NCBI GenBank assembly: GCA_037443205.1
Contig: JBBIOU010000001.1
Span: forward strand, 62,001-126,000
Source: JBBIOU01 sp037443205
GTDB lineage: Bacteria; Bacteroidota; Bacteroidia; Flavobacteriales_D; UBA2798
Direction: 5' to 3'
Length of the DNA stretch: 64,000 nucleotides
Shown here: piece by piece, positions 43,947-52,451 of the stretch
Numbering within the stretch: the stretch's first letter is position 1
How the letters are laid out: each line of letters begins with the position of its first letter
Made by a program: the position numbers and the translations under genes
Notes under the pieces: model-generated
Told to the model about the DNA's origin: nothing
The model's database searches: none
What the model saw: the letters and a program-made list of their open reading frames with translations, nothing else

Positions 43947-44525
43947 CTAATTACCACAGTTGCAGGCCGGAGAGAAATAAATTTTAGCATGCGGCAACAA
44001 TTTTTTTATTGCTTCTTGTTCGCGCGGATTTAATTGTATATGCCTTAAATCGAGATACTTTAAGTTTTTTAAATTTACAGCACTTTGGGGAAGAGAGGTA
44101 ATTTCTGTATCCCACAAATCTAACACTTTTAATTGTTCAAGGTTACCAATATTTTCGGGAAGATATATTAAATTGTTCTGGCTGACTATTAATTTTTCTA
44201 ATTGCAACAATTCGCTAATCTCGTTAGGCAATGTTTCTATTTTATTTTTTGAAATGTTTAATGTTTTTAAGTTGGTAAGCTGATTTATTTGGGCGGGTAT
44301 TTTAACTATTTTGTTTTTGCTTAAATCCAAAAATTGCAGATTTTTAAGTTGCAGTATTTCTATCGGAAATTCTTTTAAATTAAGTTTGCTTAATTTTAAC
44401 TTGTAAACCTGCAAAGGATTTATTAATGCCTCGCTTAATGAAGTGTATATACGGGCTGTATCTGCTTGCGAATAAACCCATGCAGACTGCAATACAAAAA
44501 AGAGAGGAAGAATCAATTTAAACAT
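43947..44525 (-). CDS. Secreted leucine-rich repeat protein
   Basis: 192 residues from the ATG at 44525. Signal peptide (MFKLILPLFFVLQSAWVYSQ), then about six LRR units of 23 residues with consensus L-x-x-L-x-x-L-x-L-S-x-N-x-I-x-x-L-P, and the C-terminus CNCGN. LRRs of this type mediate protein binding; the partner is unknown. An in-frame start at 44594 would add 23 residues before the signal peptide and lie deep in ribF, so it was rejected. The gene overlaps the end of ribF by 8 bases, so it is co-transcribed with it. Confidence 0.85.
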   Translation of the reverse strand: MFKLILPLFFVLQSAWVYSQADTARIYTSLSEALINPLQVYKLKLSKLNLKEFPIEILQLKNLQFLDLSKNKIVKIPAQINQLTNLKTLNISKNKIETLPNEISELLQLEKLIVSQNNLIYLPENIGNLEQLKVLDLWDTEITSLPQSAVNLKNLKYLDLRHIQLNPREQEAIKKLLPHAKIYFSPACNCGN

Positions 44526-45465
44526 GTATTCCCGAATTTTGCAGGTATCGCAGAGCTTGTTTCTTGTCATTAGTAAGTTGTTGACGCAGCTCATTTAACG
44601 AATTAAATTTGTTTTCGTTTCTTAGACGATGTAAAAACTCAATATTAATAACCTCATCGTAAATGTCTTTGTCAAAATCAAACAAGTTAACCTCTACCGA
44701 CTTATAATTAAAATTTTGCAATGTAGGTTTAACACCAATATTTAGCATGCCGTAATAAGTTTGGTGTTGTAACGAAACTTTTACCACATAAACACCATCA
44801 GCCGGAATCAGTTTATGTGCATCGGGTATTTTGATGTTGGCCGTTGGGAAGCCTATCGAGCGACCAATTTTATTACCATTTACAACAATTCCGCTCAACA
44901 TATAATGATAGCCCAATAATTTATTGGCATCATCTATTTTACCCTGATTTAAAGCCGCACGTATTTTGGTAGAACTTATATTGATGTTGTCAATTTCGCG
45001 GGCTGGTATTTCTTCTACCTCAAAATTATACAAGGACCCCAGCTCTATTAGGTTATTGATATTACCCTCACGGTTGCGTCCAAAATGATGGTCGTAGCCT
45101 ATTACCAGTTTTTTTATTCCTATTTTATTTACTAAAATATCTCTTACATATTCAAGTGCCGTTAGCCTCGAAAATTCTTTTGTAAATGGAAAAATAATTA
45201 AATGTTTTACACCGGCTTGCTCTAAAAGTTTAATTTTTTCTGAAGGCGTATTTAACAGTTTTATATTGTTATCGTCAGGAAAAAGCACCATACGCGGGTG
45301 CGGAAAAAATGTAAATAATACCGATTCTCCGTTACATGCTTCGCTTAAATCATTTAAACGTTTTAAAATACTTACATGACCTAAATGTACACCGTCAAAA
45401 GTACCGGTAGTCAATACCGGATTTTTAATGGTTTCGATGTTGTTTAAATTTTTATAAATTTTCAA
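44518..45465 (-). CDS. ribF: Bifunctional riboflavin kinase / FAD synthetase RibF
   Basis: 315 residues, normal length. Makes FMN and then FAD from riboflavin. The N-terminal FAD-synthetase (nucleotidyltransferase) domain has TTGTFDGVHLGHVSIL, VIGYDHHFGRNREG and ISSTKIR. The C-terminal riboflavin kinase domain has GRSIGFPTANI and the PADGVYVV segment. Start ATG at 45465, with an exact -7 box 17 bases upstream. Not linked to ribD or ribBA, which lie elsewhere in the window. Confidence 0.95.
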   Translation of the reverse strand: MKIYKNLNNIETIKNPVLTTGTFDGVHLGHVSILKRLNDLSEACNGESVLFTFFPHPRMVLFPDDNNIKLLNTPSEKIKLLEQAGVKHLIIFPFTKEFSRLTALEYVRDILVNKIGIKKLVIGYDHHFGRNREGNINNLIELGSLYNFEVEEIPAREIDNINISSTKIRAALNQGKIDDANKLLGYHYMLSGIVVNGNKIGRSIGFPTANIKIPDAHKLIPADGVYVVKVSLQHQTYYGMLNIGVKPTLQNFNYKSVEVNLFDFDKDIYDEVINIEFLHRLRNENKFNSLNELRQQLTNDKKQALRYLQNSGIHV

Positions 45466-45482
45466 GTAATACTGAGTTTTTG

Positions 45483-45490
45483 CAAAGTTA
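45483..45490 (-). promoter_or_regulatory. -7 promoter box TAACTTTG for ribF
   Basis: Exact TAnnTTTG on the minus strand, 17 bases before the ribF ATG. No FMN riboswitch-like structure was apparent upstream. Confidence 0.5.
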
Positions 45491-45518
45491 ATAAATGTAA
45501 AAAACTATTAAACCTAAA

Positions 45519-45712
45519 ATTGTCGTCAGCCTCCGAATTTTAGTAGGATGATGCATGTACGTATGTATGTGTGTGGCATTGGTGTAAACTCTGATTTAGA
45601 TATTGTTAGAATTTCTTAACAAAAAAACAGTAAATAATAATAAATTCTTTACAAAATCTTAGACACCTGGCTTGCCGGGAAAAAAGTCGAATGACTTTTT
45701 TGGGATTAATAA
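45519..45712 (+). repeat. Dispersed intergenic repeat, copy B
   Basis: Left end ATTGTCGTCAGCC (45519-45531) matches copy C at 48239-48251 with one mismatch. The core 45576-45620 is a diverged form of the A/C core. The right part 45650-45712 matches copy A, including 17 identical bases at 45650-45666. It contains the perfect hairpin AAAAAAGTC-GAAT-GACTTTTTT at 45680-45701, which looks like a terminator and may act as one. Confidence 0.7.
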
Positions 45713-45771
45713 TTTAGTTGTTCGGTGTAATTTAAACAATTTAATGTATTTTAGCCATTGGAAAATATCCG

Positions 45772-46497
45772 GTGAGCAATAAATTAGTTATCATACCTAC
45801 TTATAACGAGATTGAAAATATAGAACGTATATTACGTGCCGTGTTTTCACTTGAGACAGAGTTTCATGTACTGATTGTTGATGATGGCTCGCCTGATGGT
45901 ACTGCCGATAAAGCAAAAGAGCTTGCACATGAATTTAAAAACAAGCTATTTATTGAGGAAAGAAAAGGCAAACTGGGCTTAGGTACTGCCTACATTCATG
46001 GTTTTAAATGGGCGCTTAGCAAAAATTATGAATATATATTTGAAATGGATGCCGATTTTTCTCATAATCCCAAAGATCTGATAAGACTTTATGAAGGCTG
46101 TGCCATCGAAGGCGCTGATTTAAGTGTAGGTTCGCGTTATTGCAAAAATGGCAAAGTACTTAATTGGGGCTTGGGAAGATGGCTGATATCTTATTTCGCT
46201 TCCTTATATGTAAGACTGGTTTTATCTATCCATGTAAAAGATACCACTGCCGGATTTAAATGTTATAAGCGAAAAGTTTTAGAAACAATAAATCTGGATG
46301 CTATTAAATTTGTAGGCTATGCCTTTCAGATTGAAATGAAATATACTGCTTTGCTGCATGGTTTTAAAATTATAGAAGTACCCATTACTTTTATAGACAG
46401 GCAATATGGCGAATCTAAAATGAGTATGAAAATTTTTAAAGAAGCTTTTTGGGGTGTATTGAAAATGCGTAAAAAAAGAAAATTATTTAATAATTAA
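45772..46497 (+). CDS. Family 2 glycosyltransferase, polyprenol monophosphomannose synthase-like
   Basis: 241 residues. A DPM1-like GT-A enzyme that moves a sugar (typically mannose) from a nucleotide donor to polyprenyl phosphate for later use in glycan or glycoprotein synthesis. Seen: VIIPTYNEIENIERIL, VDDGSPDGT, GLGTAYIHGFKWAL, the DxD in MDADFSHNP, SRYCKNGKV and the DTTAGFKCYKR acceptor segment. No C-terminal membrane domain, as in the short bacterial form. Start GTG at 45772. First of three closely spaced genes (spacings 16 and 15 bases) ending in dihydroorotase, and placed just after repeat copy B. Confidence 0.9.
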   Translation: MSNKLVIIPTYNEIENIERILRAVFSLETEFHVLIVDDGSPDGTADKAKELAHEFKNKLFIEERKGKLGLGTAYIHGFKWALSKNYEYIFEMDADFSHNPKDLIRLYEGCAIEGADLSVGSRYCKNGKVLNWGLGRWLISYFASLYVRLVLSIHVKDTTAGFKCYKRKVLETINLDAIKFVGYAFQIEMKYTALLHGFKIIEVPITFIDRQYGESKMSMKIFKEAFWGVLKMRKKRKLFNN

Positions 46498-46513
46498 ACC
46501 TACTATTTATTGC

Positions 46514-46885
46514 ATGAGCGATATCCTGGACGATATAAACTTACCACCCAAAAAATTCAACCCTAAAAAATTATATTATCCCGTTTATGGCGTTTCGGTT
46601 TTATTTTTAATTGCTTATTTATTCAAATACATGCACTTACCTTTTGCAAATTTACTTTTGTGTATTGTTTTTGGATTTCAGTTTACTTATGCCTTATTTT
46701 TAGCAATATACTACAAATATGCGGGTATATATAATGTAATTTTTTCCATAACTTTTACTGTTTTTCTATATATAAGATTTATCTACCATATGGTTCATAA
46801 TTATATAACAGCCTTTTATATTTGTTTAGCTGCTTGCATAGCAGCATACTTAATATTACATATTTTTTTCAAGCCTGCCGACTAA
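46514..46885 (+). CDS. Small four-TM membrane protein, unknown
   Basis: 123 residues. A polar N-terminus of about 22 residues is followed by four hydrophobic segments (about 25-42, 47-66, 70-90 and 96-118). The stretch LFKYMHLPFANLLL resembles the F-K-x-x-H-x-P-x-A-x-x-L-L pattern seen in Bacteroidota inner-membrane proteins related to GldL, but it lacks the long cytoplasmic part of GldL, so I do not name it. It is in an operon between the glycosyltransferase and dihydroorotase genes. Confidence 0.75.
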   Translation: MSDILDDINLPPKKFNPKKLYYPVYGVSVLFLIAYLFKYMHLPFANLLLCIVFGFQFTYALFLAIYYKYAGIYNVIFSITFTVFLYIRFIYHMVHNYITAFYICLAACIAAYLILHIFFKPAD

Positions 46886-46900
46886 ATACACTTCAGACCA

Positions 46901-48259
46901 ATGAATGATATATTAATAAAAAATGCCTGTCTCGTAAACGAAGGAAAAATAATACCCCATACAGATGTACTTATAGCAAATGGTATTATTAAAGAAATAG
47001 GACAGGATTTATCTGATGTAAATGCGCACGTTATTGATGCTACAGGTTTATATCTGATTCCGGGATTAATAGATGATCAGGTGCATTTTCGTGAGCCCGG
47101 CCTTACACACAAAGCCGAAATATATACCGAAGCTAAGGCAGCCGTTGCAGGCGGTATTACTTCATACATGGAAATGCCTAATACGGTTCCGAGTGCCACA
47201 ACCATAGAAAAACTTGAAGAAAAATATAAACGTGCCGCAGAAGTATCATTGGCAAACTATTCTTTTTTTATGGGGACTACCAACGATAACCTGGAAGAAC
47301 TATTAAAAGTAAATCCTGAAAAAGTTTGCGGTATAAAAATATTTATGGGTTCATCTACGGGTGATATGCTGGTTGATAATCCCGAAAGTTTAGAAAAAAT
47401 ATTTAAACACGTAAAACACCTTATTGCCACACACTGCGAAGATGACCCGATGATAAAAGCAAACGCAAAAATATACAACGAAAAACATGGCCACGCCTTA
47501 TCGGCAATTCATCATCCGCTAATCAGGAGCAGAGAAGCATGCTACAAATCATCTGCTTATGCAGTTTCATTAGCCAAAAAATACGGCACACGTTTACATA
47601 TTTTGCACATTTCAACACGCGAAGAATTAGATTTGTTTGACAATTCTATTCCTTTGATAGATAAAAAAATTACTTCGGAAGCCTGCACACACCACTTATG
47701 GTTTTGCGATGATGATTATGTAACAAAAGGAAATTTAATAAAATGGAATCCGGCAGTAAAAACCTCTGCCGACCGCGATGCTATCTTACAAGCTGTAATT
47801 GATAACCGCATAGATGTGCTTGCTACCGACCATGCTCCGCACACCTTAGAAGAAAAACAACAAGCTTATGCAAAAGCTCCTTCGGGCGGACCACTGGTTC
47901 AACATGCCCTGTTAGCCTTGCTCGATTTATACCATCAACATAAAATTACCTTAGAAAAAATTATTGAAAAAGCCTGTCATAACCCGGCTATACTATTCAG
48001 GATTAAAAACCGGGGTTTTATCAGAAAAGGTTATTTTGCCGATTTGGTATTAGTAAATTTAAATAAATCCCAAACCGTAAGCAAAGAAAATATACTTTAC
48101 AAATGCAGGTGGTCGCCTTTTGAAGGCCATACTTTTAAATCGAGTGTAACTCACACCTTTGTAAACGGTAATTTGGTCTATGAAAACGGTAAATTTTTTG
48201 AAGCTGTAAAAGGTATGCGTTTAGAATTTAATCCCAACATTGTCATCAGCCACGCATAG
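46901..48259 (+). CDS. pyrC: Dihydroorotase
   Basis: 452 residues. Catalyses ring closure of carbamoyl-aspartate in pyrimidine synthesis. Type I dihydroorotase/amidohydrolase barrel: GLIDDQVHFREPGLTHKAE, the carboxylated-Lys segment CGIKIFMGSSTGDML, metal His in THCEDD and LHILHISTRE, and catalytic Asp in VLATDHAPHTLEEK. The usual H-x-H after the first strand reads Q-V-H here. I believe this change is typical of Bacteroidota homologues rather than a lesion, since all other ligands are intact. The last nine residues (NPNIVISHA) run beyond the usual RLxFN end and are encoded by the left end of repeat copy C. Confidence 0.93.
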   Translation: MNDILIKNACLVNEGKIIPHTDVLIANGIIKEIGQDLSDVNAHVIDATGLYLIPGLIDDQVHFREPGLTHKAEIYTEAKAAVAGGITSYMEMPNTVPSATTIEKLEEKYKRAAEVSLANYSFFMGTTNDNLEELLKVNPEKVCGIKIFMGSSTGDMLVDNPESLEKIFKHVKHLIATHCEDDPMIKANAKIYNEKHGHALSAIHHPLIRSREACYKSSAYAVSLAKKYGTRLHILHISTREELDLFDNSIPLIDKKITSEACTHHLWFCDDDYVTKGNLIKWNPAVKTSADRDAILQAVIDNRIDVLATDHAPHTLEEKQQAYAKAPSGGPLVQHALLALLDLYHQHKITLEKIIEKACHNPAILFRIKNRGFIRKGYFADLVLVNLNKSQTVSKENILYKCRWSPFEGHTFKSSVTHTFVNGNLVYENGKFFEAVKGMRLEFNPNIVISHA

Positions 48260-48360
48260 CGTGTATGTACGTGGGCGGCATTTTGGGGTTAACCCTGTTT
48301 TAGATTTTGTTAGCATTTTTTACCTTAAACCCAAATTAATCATTACGAGACGAGACGCGA
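48239..48360 (+). repeat. Dispersed intergenic repeat, copy C (overlaps the pyrC 3' end)
   Basis: Left end 48239-48251 matches copy B and supplies the last codons and stop region of the dihydroorotase gene. Core 48283-48312 is identical over 30 nt to copy A (2819-2848), and TACCTTAAA (48321-48329) matches 2857-2865. The right part (48340-48360, CGAGACGAGACGCGAG) differs from A and B, so this copy may be truncated or a variant. Confidence 0.7.
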
Positions 48361-48598
48361 GCCGTACTATTGATTTAGTTGGGTTAATCTTATCTATAAG
48401 ATATTTATCAAATAATTTAATAACCACTCTTAGTATTAAATTTGTAATGTAAACTTAGCCATTATTCGGCTAGTTAAAAGTTGATTTTTTGTCAGTCTAT
48501 TTTAGGAAGAGAAAGTAATATAACATTTTGCTCATGTTTGCGTTATTTAGTAAATTTGATGAGTTATAATTATCTGTTATTCAGATAATTTATTGTAA
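48260..48598. other. 339-base intergenic gap: repeat copy C and a well-formed promoter
   Basis: No credible gene: a 70-codon ORF here (48240-48452) overlaps pyrC and the repeat. Repeat copy C fills the first 100 bases, and the promoter of the surface protein lies at 48526-48558. Confidence 0.7.
48526..48558 (+). promoter_or_regulatory. Promoter: TTTTG -33 element and TAAATTTG -7 box
   Basis: TTTTG (48526-48530), a 20-base spacer and an exact TAnnTTTG (48551-48558) give the best full match to the Bacteroidota vegetative promoter in the window. The surface-protein ATG at 48599 follows 40 bases later. Confidence 0.65.
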
Positions 48599-51500
48599 AT
48601 GAAATTATTACATATATTATTATGCTATTTAATTTTATCTCCAAGTGCATTTTCAGGTCATTTGGTAGGAGGAGATATTACCTGGACCTGCAATGGTAGT
48701 GGTCAGTATATATTTAAGTTACGAGTTTTCAGAGATTGCAGCGGTCCCAATATGTCAACTGCTAACCAACAAATTACTGTATGGAACCATCCTAGTATAA
48801 CAGCCATACCATTAATTTTTATCAGTCAAAGTGATATTTCACCTGCTTGTACGCAAGTTGGCGGAGGCCCTGCTGCAATAAGTTGCGGTAATCCGGGCAC
48901 TGGCGCCATAGAAGAATATATTTTTATTTCAGCTCCCACAATCATAAGCGGTGTACCGCCTGCACAAGGCTGGGCCTTTACCTGGTCTAATTTTTCTAGA
49001 AATGTCAATATTGACAATTTACAAAATCCTGCTACTTACGGTTTAACACTACGCGCAATGATGTATCCGTTTAATGGCAACAATACAAACCCGTGTTATG
49101 ACTCATCACCCCAATTAAATCAAACACCGCTTACTGTATATTGTGCCGGTCAAAATTTCTATTTCAATCCGGCAGCCTACGAACCTGATGCTGATTCAAT
49201 GTCGTTCTCGTTTGAGCGACCACTTAACCAAATAGATCCATTAAATCCGCAATTTAATCCTCCGGTTTCTCCCATCTATTTACCTTTTGTTACAGGTTAC
49301 AGCTACACCAGTCCCACTCCCAATACAAGCATGCATCCCAATAATGTGCCCGCAAATATCAATCAACAAACCGGTGAACTAACCTTTACCAGTTATACTT
49401 TAGGCGATTTTGTTATCGTCATAAAAGTTGAATCCTGGAGATGCGGGCAAAAAATTTCGGAAGTTTTTAGTGAGATACAAATAGCCATAGCCAATTGCGC
49501 GCCCAACAATGCACCGGCCATAGCAGCACCCTTTATCAATAATGCCTTGCATATCAATGTACCGGTGGGTCAGGTGGTGAATATAAATATTGCTGCAAAC
49601 GATTCTGATTTATTGCAAAACGGTTCTCCACAAAGTATCATTTTAGAAGCTTCGGGCAGTATGTTTGGTGCAGGCTATACCAACGCTTCAACGGGCTGCG
49701 ACAAGCCTCCTTGCGCTACCTTAGGCGGTGGCTCTCCGCAAACATCAATAAGCAATCTTAACACCGTGTTTAACTGGCAAACCGACTGTAGTCATTTGCC
49801 TAATGGTTGTAACCAATCTTCTACCTATAATTTTGTATTTAAAATACAAGATGATTTTTGTCCTGTACCGGCAGTTAGTTTAGTTACTTTATCGGTAACT
49901 ATTTTGCCACCATCAGTTGTGCAAAAAACAGAAATACTTTGTGCCGATGTTTTACCCAATGGCGATGTTACCTTAAATTGGATACCGCCTTTAGACCCCG
50001 ATAATTCATTTGTACAATATGATATTTATAACGGCACGAATTTAATAACCAGCATACCAATCCTTTCTACATCCAGCTATACACATATAGGTGCTGATGC
50101 ACAAAATGGTTCACAACCGTATCAGATAGTTGTTCGTTCGGGCTGCAATGGCGTAAATGCTATGAGCAGCGATACTGTAAACACTATTTTTTTAAATGTA
50201 AACAATCCCGGTAACGGCACGGCAATATTGCAATGGAATCCCCTGGTTAATCCTAATCATAGTTCATCAGCCGGGGTGTATAACATTTACAGAGAATATC
50301 CCATTGGCAATTACACCCTGATTGGAAGCGTTCCCTACGGGACAAATTATTTTGTTGATACCATCACCATCTGCAGCGACAGTATAGCCTACAAAATTGC
50401 TATTGCCGATAATAACGGCTGTGTATCTAATTCATCAGTTGACGGAGCATTTTTTAATGATGTTCTACCTCCCTATGAACCTATTATCAGCTACGTTACG
50501 GTTGATACTGCAACCGGTTTGGCAAATATCGTTTGGAACATCAACCCCATGGGCGACACCGAAGGATACATTATATTAAACAATATAAATGGAAACTGGG
50601 TAATAATAGATACCGTTTGGGGAATAAATAATACAAGTTTTACTTATGCCTTATCTAATGCAAACTCACAAAGCGAATTTTATGGAATAGCAGCGTTTGA
50701 TACCTGTTGGCATGGAAATCCGCTAAGCCCCAATACCAGCGCCATGGGCACACCGCATCAAACCATTTACGTTACTACACAATTAAACGTATGTGCCCGC
50801 GAAGTTACTTTAAGCTGGAATGCCTATCAAAACTGGAGCAATGGTGTAGCCTATTACGAAATATATTCACGTGAAAATAATGGCCCTTATAATTTACTTA
50901 GCACAACAACCAATACCGCTTATACACATTCCGGAGTAAACAGACTTTCTACTTACCGTTACTTAATAAAAGCAGTTGCCAATCAAACCGGATATACTTC
51001 CTTATCAAACATTGCCGGCAGGTATATTCACGAACCCGAACAACCGCAATTTGCTTATTTAAAAACAGCGAGCGTATTGAATAATTCAGAGGTAGTTGTT
51101 CGTTATTATGCCGATTTGAATGCAATTAATAATCATTATGTATTAGAACGCTCGAAAAATTTCACCGGCCCCTACTCTACCGTATCTACTGTTTATGCCG
51201 TATCAAATCCTGTTCAATTTATAGATGATAATGTTAATCCCTCGGCAAATTCATATTACTACAGAGTACAAGTGGTAGATAGTTGCGGAGATTATGCGAT
51301 GGTATCAAATGTTGGAAAAACTATTTTACTGAATATTGTAAGCGACAATCTGAATCTTACCAACACCTTAACCTGGAATCATTATGAAAACTGGGATGGA
51401 ATCATTCAACAATACAATATTTACCGCAGCATAAACGGAACTTTTAATTCAACTCCCATTGCCAGTGTTCCGGGTAATCAATCATTTTATACAGATACGG

Positions 51501-51901
51501 ATATAGAAAATCTGTTGCAAACAACCGGAGAATTTTGTTACTATATAGAAGCTGTTGAAAATTTTAACACCTACGGCCAAAACGAAACCAGCATATCCAA
51601 TATTCATTGTGTTGCCATGGAGCCTTTGCTCTATGTTCCGAATGCATTTATTATAGGCGGCATTAATAATACATTTAAACCGGTGGGCAGTTTTATAGAT
51701 TTTAATAACTATGAATTTACCATATTTAACAGAATGAGCGAAATCGTTTTTAACACCCGTGATATTAACGCAGCATGGGATGGTAAATACAGAGGAGAAT
51801 ACTGTAAAGAAGGTATATACATTTGGCAAATTCAATTTACTGACGGTAATGGTAAAGACTATTTAAAAAGAGGATTTGTTACATTATTAAAGTCGAATTA
51901 A
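48599..51901 (+). CDS. T9SS type B surface protein with FN3-like repeats (gliding-motility-associated C-terminal domain)
   Basis: 1100 residues. A signal peptide is followed by GHLVGGDITWTC ... LRVFRDCSG, the N-terminal domain of large Bacteroidota gliding-associated surface proteins. The middle has several FN3-like modules (for example AILQWNPLVNPNHSSSAGVYNIYREY, VTLSWNAYQNWSNGVAYYEIY, NTLTWNHYENWDGIIQQYNIYRS). The last 90 residues (LYVPNAFIIGG ... NRMSEIVFNTRD ... KEGIYIWQIQF) form the type B sorting domain. Unlike the protein at 3-7 kb, it has no adjacent PorP/SprF gene, so it may use another copy. It is followed by an ECF sigma/anti-sigma pair with its own promoter. Confidence 0.88.
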   Translation: MKLLHILLCYLILSPSAFSGHLVGGDITWTCNGSGQYIFKLRVFRDCSGPNMSTANQQITVWNHPSITAIPLIFISQSDISPACTQVGGGPAAISCGNPGTGAIEEYIFISAPTIISGVPPAQGWAFTWSNFSRNVNIDNLQNPATYGLTLRAMMYPFNGNNTNPCYDSSPQLNQTPLTVYCAGQNFYFNPAAYEPDADSMSFSFERPLNQIDPLNPQFNPPVSPIYLPFVTGYSYTSPTPNTSMHPNNVPANINQQTGELTFTSYTLGDFVIVIKVESWRCGQKISEVFSEIQIAIANCAPNNAPAIAAPFINNALHINVPVGQVVNINIAANDSDLLQNGSPQSIILEASGSMFGAGYTNASTGCDKPPCATLGGGSPQTSISNLNTVFNWQTDCSHLPNGCNQSSTYNFVFKIQDDFCPVPAVSLVTLSVTILPPSVVQKTEILCADVLPNGDVTLNWIPPLDPDNSFVQYDIYNGTNLITSIPILSTSSYTHIGADAQNGSQPYQIVVRSGCNGVNAMSSDTVNTIFLNVNNPGNGTAILQWNPLVNPNHSSSAGVYNIYREYPIGNYTLIGSVPYGTNYFVDTITICSDSIAYKIAIADNNGCVSNSSVDGAFFNDVLPPYEPIISYVTVDTATGLANIVWNINPMGDTEGYIILNNINGNWVIIDTVWGINNTSFTYALSNANSQSEFYGIAAFDTCWHGNPLSPNTSAMGTPHQTIYVTTQLNVCAREVTLSWNAYQNWSNGVAYYEIYSRENNGPYNLLSTTTNTAYTHSGVNRLSTYRYLIKAVANQTGYTSLSNIAGRYIHEPEQPQFAYLKTASVLNNSEVVVRYYADLNAINNHYVLERSKNFTGPYSTVSTVYAVSNPVQFIDDNVNPSANSYYYRVQVVDSCGDYAMVSNVGKTILLNIVSDNLNLTNTLTWNHYENWDGIIQQYNIYRSINGTFNSTPIASVPGNQSFYTDTDIENLLQTTGEFCYYIEAVENFNTYGQNETSISNIHCVAMEPLLYVPNAFIIGGINNTFKPVGSFIDFNNYEFTIFNRMSEIVFNTRDINAAWDGKYRGEYCKEGIYIWQIQFTDGNGKDYLKRGFVTLLKSN

Positions 51902-51914
51902 ATTTTTACCGGGT

Positions 51915-51940
51915 TGTAACTTTTCATTTATAAAGCCGTC
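51915..51940 (+). promoter_or_regulatory. ECF-type promoter candidate: TGTAAC ... CCGTC
   Basis: TGTAACTTTT (51915-51924) and CCGTC (51936-51940) with a 15-base spacer from TGTAAC resemble the AAC (-35) and CGTC (-10) elements of ECF promoters. The candidate sits 23 bases before the ECF sigma ATG and would allow self-activation. This is pattern-based only. Confidence 0.45.
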
Positions 51941-51963
51941 CTATTATTTCGGCAAGCAATATA

Positions 51964-52449
51964 ATGACTACAAACGAATACAACCTGAGCGTTGATTTAT
52001 ATGCAGACAGCATATACAGATTTGTATTAAAGCAGGTTAAAGATGCCGATACCGCTCGCGATTTAGTACAAGACACATTTGAACGTTTATGGATAAAAGC
52101 AGCAGAAGTTTCGTTTGAAAAAGTAAAATCTTATTTGTTTACTACTGCCTATCACTGCGTAATTGATTATAACAGACGAGAAAAAAAGAAAGATAATTAC
52201 GATGAAGCTAAATTTAAAAAGATTGGTTTTACATCTCAATACACTGATTTAAGAGAAGTACTTGACGAAGCCCTTTTAAAACTGCCGGAAATTCAAAAAA
52301 CAGTTATTTTACTAAGAGATTATGAAGGATATAATTACCGGGAAATTGGCGAGATAACAGGGTTAAACGAATCTCAAGTAAAAGTATATATATTCAGAGC
52401 CAGAAAATTTTTGAAAGATTACATAATTGCCGTTGAAAACGTAATATAA
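51964..52449 (+). CDS. ECF RNA polymerase sigma factor
   Basis: 161 residues. Sigma-2 (YADSIYRFVLKQVKDADTARDLVQDTFERLW, VKSYLFTTAYHCVIDYNRR) and sigma-4 (LPEIQKTVILLRDYEGYNYREIGEITGLNESQVKVYIFRARKFL). Its gene is 2 bases before that of an anti-sigma-like membrane protein, so it is a regulated ECF factor, unlike the lone one at 13.6 kb. It probably controls its own operon through the upstream ECF-type promoter, including the outer-membrane protein further down. The triggering signal is unknown. Confidence 0.93.
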   Translation: MTTNEYNLSVDLYADSIYRFVLKQVKDADTARDLVQDTFERLWIKAAEVSFEKVKSYLFTTAYHCVIDYNRREKKKDNYDEAKFKKIGFTSQYTDLREVLDEALLKLPEIQKTVILLRDYEGYNYREIGEITGLNESQVKVYIFRARKFLKDYIIAVENVI

Positions 52450-52451
52450 AA

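Larger units (their letters stand above)
45466..45771. other. 306-base divergent gap with repeat copy B and the ribF promoter
   Basis: Between ribF and the divergent glycosyltransferase gene. Holds the ribF -7 box (45483-45490) and dispersed repeat copy B (45519-45712). No gene seen. Confidence 0.7.

Noticed and set aside
48240..48452. 70-codon plus-strand ORF after pyrC
   Set aside because: It overlaps the pyrC end and repeat copy C in another frame; the reading frame is a by-product of the repeat.
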